DNA from: Channa striata
Lineage: Eukaryota; Chordata; Actinopteri; Anabantiformes; Channidae
DNA: 64,000 bases
Reading direction: 5' to 3'
Assembly (NCBI GenBank): GCA_033026295.1
Contig: CM065186.1
Span: 20,347,172 to 20,411,171, forward strand
Part shown: in pieces, positions 57,432 through 64,000 of the stretch
Position numbering within the stretch: position 1 is the stretch's first letter
Layout of the letters: every line of letters starts with the position of its first letter
Made by a program: the position numbers and the translations under genes
The notes under the pieces: model-generated
Database searches by the model: none
Told to the model about the DNA's origin: nothing
The model's input: only the letters and a program-made list of their open reading frames with translations

Positions 57432-59425
57432 TAATAGTTAAATAATAATAAGAAGAAATTATTAAAACATTTTTATAAAATGAAGTATAAAATGTTATTT
57501 ATTTTTTATTTTTTAACCTGTTTTAAGACATAACTTTTATTTCTAAATATTCTCTAGAAGTCTGTTATTTCACAAAGAAATGTCACATTTTTTGTTGTAG
57601 TGTCACATTTCTTCTGCTTTCAACTTTCAGCCAGTCGCCTCCTCTCAGTTGCAAGTGCAACAACTGTTGTTGATTTAACCAGTTAGCTCCAGTCATTTAG
57701 AAGAAAATCAATGCTAATGCTATTCTAAATCAAGTATGTAACAAATAAACAAAAACAAATATCATATGCTCATTTTCAACATTTCTTTTTATTGATAGTA
57801 ACTATTATAGTTATTATAGTTTAACTAGGCGGCTGAACATACTGTCTGCCAAGCCAGCTAACTAGCAACACAGAATCATTTATTACTCAGCATAAAAGTG
57901 CAGTAACAGCAACACAACAGAATCTCAATTAACCACCTAATGATATCTTCCAAGTCTCAAAATTCATTTGATAACTAATAGTCTAACTGGCTGGCATAAG
58001 CATCCCAAAACTGGTTGCAGCAGTTAAGCTTGCTGCTATAAGAGGAAGGAATGGTGACCCAACAAAGAAAGGTATCATTGGAGAATAAACAATGTAACTA
58101 GAAAAACAATCAATTAATATTTCATAGTATTTAGTTGAATTTTAAAATCTTCTTAAATTATTTTACAATAATACAAAATCTTATTTGGATATATTAACAC
58201 AGCTCATGATTTTTTAAAATAAATTTAATATATACATGTTGTTATTAAATGTTATTAACACTGTGGTTGCATATGTAACAAGGTTGTTTTTTTTTCAATC
58301 ATTTCATTAACATTTACAGGTTAGGATGTAACACTACCTCTGAAAAAAATGGGGACAAAGAAGCTGAGTAGGTTTTGTTGAACTTTCTGAACTGCAATCT
58401 GCAATTGAGCCCTTGAGCAACATTTTATTCTTTGCTCTAGTAACTTACATGGCAATGTTAAATTATTTTTTTTCTTTTAAGAAATGTTACCCTGAGTAAA
58501 CTCAATTCCTGAGTTAAACCCAAGTTTAAATCTGCTGTAACACAATATGAAATAAAGATTGCAAGGAAGCAGTCACATTTTGTACACATGAATCTCAGCA
58601 TGTTTATTTGAAATTATTCAAATGGCTGTGCAATGATCTCAACAGGAGCTGTCCCAAGTGATTCATTTACTACATAACGATGTTTATTCTGGTTTTTAAT
58701 ATACCATATTTTCGGAAAGGTGCTATATATGATTCGGTAGCCTTCATTCTCACCCTGTTTATGGCCCAACGCCGGAGCTCAGGATGTTAAATTTTAAAGC
58801 ATAACAAATAAAATGTTAAAAACATTCAGATGACCACAGATTTCATATTTGATTTGCTGACCAGCATAATCTAGAGATTAAGATGTCTTTTTTTATTGTC
58901 TGTATTAATCTGCAGTTGTCAACATATTTTAATTGAAAAGTTGATGTGTGCCCTCAGCAGCAGATGTCTGTATCATTGTTAGCCTTTTTCAGTTAGACCG
59001 AGCTATTATGTAGTGCAGTCCTTCTCATACACATGATTTTAACATTGCAACTTTATATGTAAAAATTATAAATATTGATATTGTGGTATATGCTATATTT
59101 TTCAGTAATTTTATTATGTTGGAATTGAGTCGCAACTTATATTACGCAGGTTCACCATCCTTTCAAGGACCCTGAAAGTTTGTCCTTACCCTGGTCGATA
59201 GCCAGCTTTAGTGTAATGTTATTTAAATACCATCAAACGTGGCAAGTAGAGTTTAACCTCAGGGCTACAATTAGCAAATAGAACACAAAAGTAATGTACT
59301 CTATTTTTGATTGAAATTGTGAAGTTTTAACAACTTATAACCAACACTCTACTAATATTTTACAGCCAGCTCTAGACTGAGTGTTGAATTTTACATTGGC
59401 ATTGACTATTACTTTTAGGCCGAAA

Positions 59426-59613
59426 ATTAGTGAAAGATTTTAGTGTTCTCCCCACTAGAGAAATAAATTGATTAAAAACTAAATCTAAATAAATATACCT
59501 TTTTAAATTAAAGTTAAAAATTAGTGAAAGATTTTAGTGTTCTCCCCACTAGAGAAATAAATTGATTAAAAACTAAATCTAAATAAATATACCTTTTTAA
59601 ATTAAAGTTAAAT
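59426..59613. repeat. 94-bp tandem duplication
   Basis: ATTAGTGAAAGATTTTAGTG starts at 59426 and again at 59520. The two units, through TACCTTTTTAAATTAAAGTT, are identical as far as I can compare. The identity implies a recent event or an assembly duplicate. Confidence 0.9.
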
Positions 59614-59714
59614 AATAATACATGTGACTTAGATTTATTTATTTTTAATAAATTAACCAAACCACCTTTTAAAACTTCGCCCTGTTTTAGTTCCTTGATA
59701 GCTGCAAACAGCTG

Positions 59715-59745
<31 letters not shown>

Positions 59746-60172
59746 TTTCACAACATAGCATGTTACCAGGCCTTTGGTATAAGCTGCTACTTATCAGTCT
59801 GATAATATAATCATGCACATGGTGATAATCACAGAATATATAAATGTGTATTTTGTATTTATAAAACTTATATGTTTTAAACCTTTGTCAGTTTTTTGTC
59901 TGTATTGATTGTGTTATGTTAATAAATGCATTCATTTACTTATAATATTGTGTTAAAACATTAAGGCAATGGGGCAGTGATTGTGGAATAGAAGGAAAAA
60001 GCATATTTATCATTTTGTAGTTAATTTGCATTCTTACTATAGTAGACACCTTTGTCCTTTCGACTTTTTAAAAATTTGCTCTTTATTTCTTATTCCACTC
60101 TGAATTATTGGTCTTCTGTGCGGAGTGTGTAAGTTATGTCCTGCAGTCCCAAGATTGCATGTTAGGTTAATG

Positions 60173-60545
60173 CAGTGCTTCTGCCAGGGGGGGCGTGTGT
60201 GACCCTGGGGAACATGCTTTTTTTGCCGTACTAGAATAAAGTGTAATTGCACATCCAGTCCAGTAGTTGGCAGTGGCGCTCTCATTGTCAGAGTGTGCGC
60301 AGGGAGGATTAGCTCTATGGTGTCGGGTTTATTTTGCACCGAGCAGGCGACATGAAGTGAGTGACCGAACCTGAAGACAACATGAAGACATTTTTACAGG
60401 GATGAAAAGAAAGGCGGAGAGAGATGAAGATAATGAGACAAAAGAAAGTCACCCGAAAGCTAAGACGAGGAAATATGACGAAGCATATGTGGCGCTTCCC
60501 CCCCCGCCGCCTAGATTAGAGTCACGGGGGCGCAACAGAAAATAA
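60173..60545 (+). mobile_element. 5' end of a ZBED-type hAT transposon with truncated ORF
   Basis: CAGTGCTTCTGCCAGGGGGG is a hAT-like terminus. The leader (GGAACATGC, GGTGTCGGGTTTATTTTGCA, GCAGGCGACATGAAGTGAGT, GACCGAACCTGAAGACAACA) leads to an ATG at 60402. The 47-codon frame reads MKRKAERDEDNETKESHPKA, ends KTRKYDEAYVAL and then PPPPPRLESRGRNRK. KYDE-Y-A resembles the N-terminus of ZBED5-like transposases, in which a BED/C2H2 finger should follow. Here it is replaced by a short proline run and a stop at 60543-60545, so the element is truncated or fused to other DNA. Confidence 0.6.
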
Positions 60546-61290
60546 TTATCATCCGGTGCATCGCATCTACTGAAACTATCGTCACGTTAAGCAGGGTTAA
60601 AAATAATTTTCCGGTTGCCCTTTCAAAGTAAGGAACGTTAATTAAGCTACAGCCTCGTCTCTGCTTCCTAAATGTTGAACATTAATAACGTGAATTGTTA
60701 AAAAGCAGGTTATTAGTGCCAATAGTTGCACTAGTGTTTCACGTTACCGTTAGTCTCAGACTCGTGTTGCTTTAAACGTTAATGTGCATGTAGCTTCCGG
60801 TTAACTTTACATTTTGCAGCGGGGGAAATCAGAAGATATCGAAGGTGTTTGAGTGAGTGGCGCATTCTAACGTTATTTCCTTACGTTTAGGATTACGATG
60901 GACCTTTGAAATATGCAGATGTTGTATTGTTTGTATATGATCCTGATACAGCCAATATTTGCCGCTTTTGAACGCGTGGCTCGCTTGCGGGTAGCTAATG
61001 TTAGCCCGGCCTGGCGGAGGACGGTGTTCACGGTCATCGTGGCTGCTCGATGAATATTAAAAAACATATTCTGGCTGTAAGCGGAACGAACTGGCTGTGT
61101 CGATAAATCAAGCAACGGTTGTTCCCAATGACAAACCCTGAAGTAGAAAAAGCCAAGGTTATCTCGGAGACGTGACGTCAAAGTTCTTTTAAAACTGTTC
61201 TTTTAAAACTGTACTTTTATCTTAGAACCCGGCTCCTTTATTCAACGTCACTGAGCGTCAGTGGGAAAACGTTTTAAAACTACACGCGTT
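60545..61290. promoter_or_regulatory. CpG-containing segment, possible promoter of an unseen neighbour
   Basis: CpG is frequent compared with the flanks (AACGTTA repeated near 60638, 60776 and 60870; CCGGCCTGGCGGAGGACGG near 61006; GAGACGTGACGTCAAAG near 61167, which contains TGACGTCA). No exon is recognised on either strand. It could be the promoter of the next gene or only CpG-rich transposon sequence continuing from the hAT leader. Confidence 0.35.
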
Positions 61291-61299
61291 TCAAGCTGC

Positions 61300-63200
61300 T
61301 TTTTCCCAGTTACAGTGGTTGATGTCATACTCTCCTTTAGTCTGTCACACCAGCACCTCTGAATTTTTCTAATAATATGTAGAATTATGAAACAGTCACA
61401 GGCTCCTGTGAAGTGTGCAGATTGGATTTAATGTTGCATTGTGTTGTTCTGGGAGGCCTGTCGTGTCTCCTTCAGGTTTCCGATGATGAGCTGCTCTGTG
61501 CCTGACACTTGCCATCATGTGGGGGTTTAAATGCTGAAACCTTCTTCCCCTTCTACCTGTCTGGTAGTAGCTTTGAACTTGGATGCGGACAGGAAACAGA
61601 GCCAGGGTTGGAGAAGATTTGCTTCTTACTGTTGTGGTTCTACAGACATGGATATTGGACTGTCCAAGTCCCATGTGTTTCTCAACTACAGTCACAGAAC
61701 GTTCTTCTCTCAGTGAGACACACATCTGCATGGTGGTGCTGTGTACTCCTAAAACTCTTTGCTGTTGGCTTACCTCCACTGTGTTCTATTACTGTGTGAA
61801 TCATCGTTTTGTGGTATTAAAAGTCCTCAGAAAGACTGGCTGCATGCATTCAGTGATCAGTGGAATGGCTGGAAGGCGTCCAAACCAGTAAATGGTATTA
61901 AGTGTGTGCAGCTTCACTTTGGCCTGGTGCATTGGAATTGCGCGGTGCATTGGAATTGCGCAGTGCTTTGCTTTTGTTTGGCTGTGAACACTAAATGTTG
62001 AGCATTTAGGGGATTGTTGCTCTTTATGTGAATGCTGCTGCTTGTTTTAAAGGGCTAATGAAAAGTAAACTGGAAAACGATTTGGTTGAACGTTATGAGG
62101 GCTGTATTGTAAGATGTTCATGCTATGTTGCAAAAATTGTGGTCTTTTCTTTAAACAAAATAAGGAACAATTTCATTTGAGTATGATTTCCAAACATCAT
62201 TTCCAGGAGGGCTGTGACTTTGTCGTGGAAAGATGCAGTAAAAACATTTGATATTTCCAATATGCCTAACCTTCATTCATCTAATAAAAGTACATAAAGT
62301 CTTCACTAACCATGTATTTTGTTCAAATTTTCAGGCTTGAATGTGATGACTACAGTACAATCAAAAAAGTTAAGAGACGTGCAATTACCTCTGTGTTACA
62401 TCTCATTTAATTTAAATTGCACATTTTATTTTATTAAAAATATTAACAGTTAATATTTGCCATACTAGCTAGATACTAAACAACTGCTCAACAGTCCATA
62501 GTCATCATTTTCAGATTTTCCAGAGCACACAAACAAGCCTTATTTTACTTCGTCCCAACTGTTTTTAAGTAGATTACAGGCATTACACTCTAAATCTGAC
62601 TTATTGAGGGTTTAAAATGAATTTGCAGTAAGTTTCATTCTCTTCAATGGCTGTGGAAATCTGAGTCGAAAAGAAAAAAATGTTTAAACTTTATCTAGAA
62701 TTCTGTGATGACTCTGCCAATTCTAATTGATGATGAAGATTACGTACTATTACTAAATGGATATATTATATTATATTATATATATATATATAATATATAT
62801 AATTCGTTATAACATAACAAATGTAAAGTGATACATTACTTTCACTTTTCAAGAACTGTTCTCTTTATACAAACGCATTCCTATGGTTTATTTTGTGAAA
62901 TAAAAGAAAAACTGTGATGGACTAAGGTAAGAGCACCTAACTGCCTGCCTCAGAATGTCTATTAACTCATTACATAATTGAGTCAGTAGAGCTTATAGGC
63001 AGATCAAGAGTCATCTTTATGTATAGTCGGTCTCTTCAAACCTTGGAAACACCTGTCATGGACAGATGATGTTAAAATTTAGCTCATTTGCTAGTATTGG
63101 CAAGGGTATCTTTTGAAAGAACACAAGCAGCAGCCTATGCTAAAAGCAAACCCTCAACTGCTTGAATAAAAATTCAAATCTTGGCTTATAGTTTAATATC
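61300..63200. other. No gene recognised; short tandem repeat at 61927-61962
   Basis: Open frames at 61396-61779 (-) and 61509-61891 (+, three frames) overlap and show no family motif. GTGCATTGGAATTGCGC occurs twice in tandem at about 61927-61962. (TA)n-rich stretches lie at 62760-62800. The rest is AT-rich. Confidence 0.4.
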
Positions 63201-63207
63201 ACAAACT

Positions 63208-63535
63208 TGGGCAGCATGGTAGATGAGTAATGAGTGACTGAAGGCTAGAAAATCCTTGGTTCTATTAATCCTGCAAGTGGGGACCTAGAGCTTGCCTGCT
63301 CTTCGCATGCTTGCGTCGGTTTTATCCATGTACTCCTTTTTCATTTCATAAATGTGCATGTTGGGTTAATTAGTGGCTTTGAATTGCCTGTTGGTGTGAA
63401 TGTGAACGTGATTAGTTGTCTCTCTAGGTCTCTGTGTTGGCCCCGCGATAGACTAGCAACCTGTCCGGAGTATACCCCACCTCCTGCCCAATGACAGCTG
63501 GGATTGCAAATTGCCTGAGGGGCATTCTAAGAAGA
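63208..63535 (+). repeat. tRNA-like SINE (family B), decayed
   Basis: Starts GGGCAGCATGGTAGATGAGT, then CCTTGGTTCTATTAATCCTG (B-box position). It continues GTTGGGTTAATTAGTGGCTT, GCCTGTTGGTGTGAATGTGA and GCGATAGACTAGCAACCTGT, ending CCCAATGACAGCTGGGATTG. This order is that of a very common fish interspersed repeat. Confidence 0.65.
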
Positions 63536-63734
63536 GTTAGATTTAAAAAAAATTAAAATGTCCAGGGAAATTGTGCAAAAAACACGTGTCTTGTCTGGGT
63601 TTAGGTGGAGCATCCTGCTGGGTGCACGGCGTATAATGGATGCAGTGAGGGAAGGCCACAAGAGCACCCTGATCTCCAGCAAAATAGTGGCCCTGGCTGC
63701 AGGGCTCTCAGTTGCTACATTGTCTACCGCTACA

Positions 63735-63890
63735 GAAGAACAAACATCAGGGCTGTTAGTGAGTGAATGAGTCATTGTAAATGCCATTAACTCAGGGACC
63801 CGACATTGAAGTGTCAAAGATAAGAAGAACAAACATCAGTGAAATGTATATCAACACCAGTTGTCCTGACATGTTAGTGAGTGAATGAGT
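63735..63890. repeat. Short direct repeat pair
   Basis: GAACAAACATCAG occurs at about 63737 and 63827, each followed within 60 bp by GTTAGTGAGTGAATGAG. The second copy abuts the TIR element at 63891. The pair may be a local duplication. The open frames 63558-63770 (+) and 63527-63832 (-) overlap here and are not assigned. Confidence 0.5.
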
Positions 63891-64000
63891 TTTTTCCGAC
63901 GCGTTTTGAACCATGCGGCTTTAACAGAGATGCGGCTTTTCTATCTTTTGAGTTATTTGTGTTTATTTTCCAAAAAGACCTTTTTATTTTTAGCGCATGC
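63888..64000 (-). mobile_element. TACCGTA transposon, copy 4, cut by the window end
   Basis: TTTTTTCCGACGCGTTTTGA, ACCATGCGGCTTTAACAGAG and AGCGCATGC are the reverse complement of the right half of copy 2 (36300-36440). The outermost end is missing: the match begins inside the terminal repeat. Confidence 0.65.

Larger units (their letters stand above)
56800..60165. other. DNA downstream of tmem94, no gene recognised
   Basis: Mostly AT-rich. 56771 to roughly 57430 is probably the tmem94 3' UTR. The open frames at 56987-57253 (-) and 57093-57287 (+) overlap on opposite strands and look like chance. It holds a 94-bp tandem duplication and a (TA)n run at 59719-59744. Confidence 0.45.

Noticed and set aside
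61396..61891. Overlapping frames of 96-127 codons on both strands as a gene
   Set aside because: They overlap in four frames, no family motif is visible, and their mutual overlap is typical of chance.
63527..63832. Minus frame with LNPDKTRVF as a LINE reverse transcriptase end
   Set aside because: The phrase resembles the L2 motif after A-DD, but nothing upstream on that strand matches RT, and the opposite frame is equally open.

Overview
This window is nuclear DNA of a teleost fish. It has long AT-rich introns with GT–AG splice sites and vertebrate protein families. It also carries fish-typical repeats: RTE and L2-like LINEs, a Tc1 transposon, hAT remnants, tRNA-derived SINEs and (TA)n/(GT)n microsatellites. 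I see no prokaryotic genes, CRISPR arrays or operons. Most long open frames are shadows or transposon-derived.

Two host genes lie head to tail on the + strand. (1) 76–15541 is the 3' part of a class XV myosin. It encodes the end of the first FERM domain, an SH3 domain, the second MyTH4 and the second FERM, and ends in a PDZ-ligand C-terminus. I reconstruct 20 exons. Next to TMEM94 this is most likely myo15b, since the two human genes also lie close together on 17q25. Its reading frame is broken by one base in a T run near 12420. (2) About 22000–56770 is a complete TMEM94 gene (KIAA0195/ERMA, a P-type-ATPase-like ER membrane protein). It has a CCAAT/CRE promoter, a non-coding first exon and 31 coding exons. 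These sum to 4080 nt (1359 residues plus stop), close to the human length (about 1356).

Layout: 1–15.6 kb, myosin XV tail with an L2-like LINE in one intron and a 3.3-kb RTE LINE in another. 15.6–21.7 kb, intergenic, with RTE debris, a degenerate GC-rich minisatellite and a CR1/L2-type LINE. 21.8–22.15 kb, promoter and exon 1 of tmem94. 22.15–56.8 kb, tmem94, whose introns hold three copies of a TIR element, SINEs, L2 pieces, RTE 3' ends, a Tc1 remnant and a near-complete Tc1 element. 56.8–60.2 kb, AT-rich DNA with no gene seen. 60.2–61.3 kb, the 5' leader of a ZBED-type hAT element running into CpG-rich DNA that could be a promoter. 61.3–64 kb, no gene recognised, a SINE-like repeat and the start of a fourth TIR-element copy cut by the window edge.

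The two genes share no known pathway. Class XV myosins are actin-based motors whose tail carries cargo such as PDZ proteins to stereocilia or microvilli. TMEM94 is reported to act in ER magnesium uptake. I found no convincing undescribed system. The best leads are the myosin frameshift, degenerate P-type ATPase motifs in TMEM94, a splice acceptor whose tract is a (GT)21 repeat, and a TIR family with a patchwork third copy.
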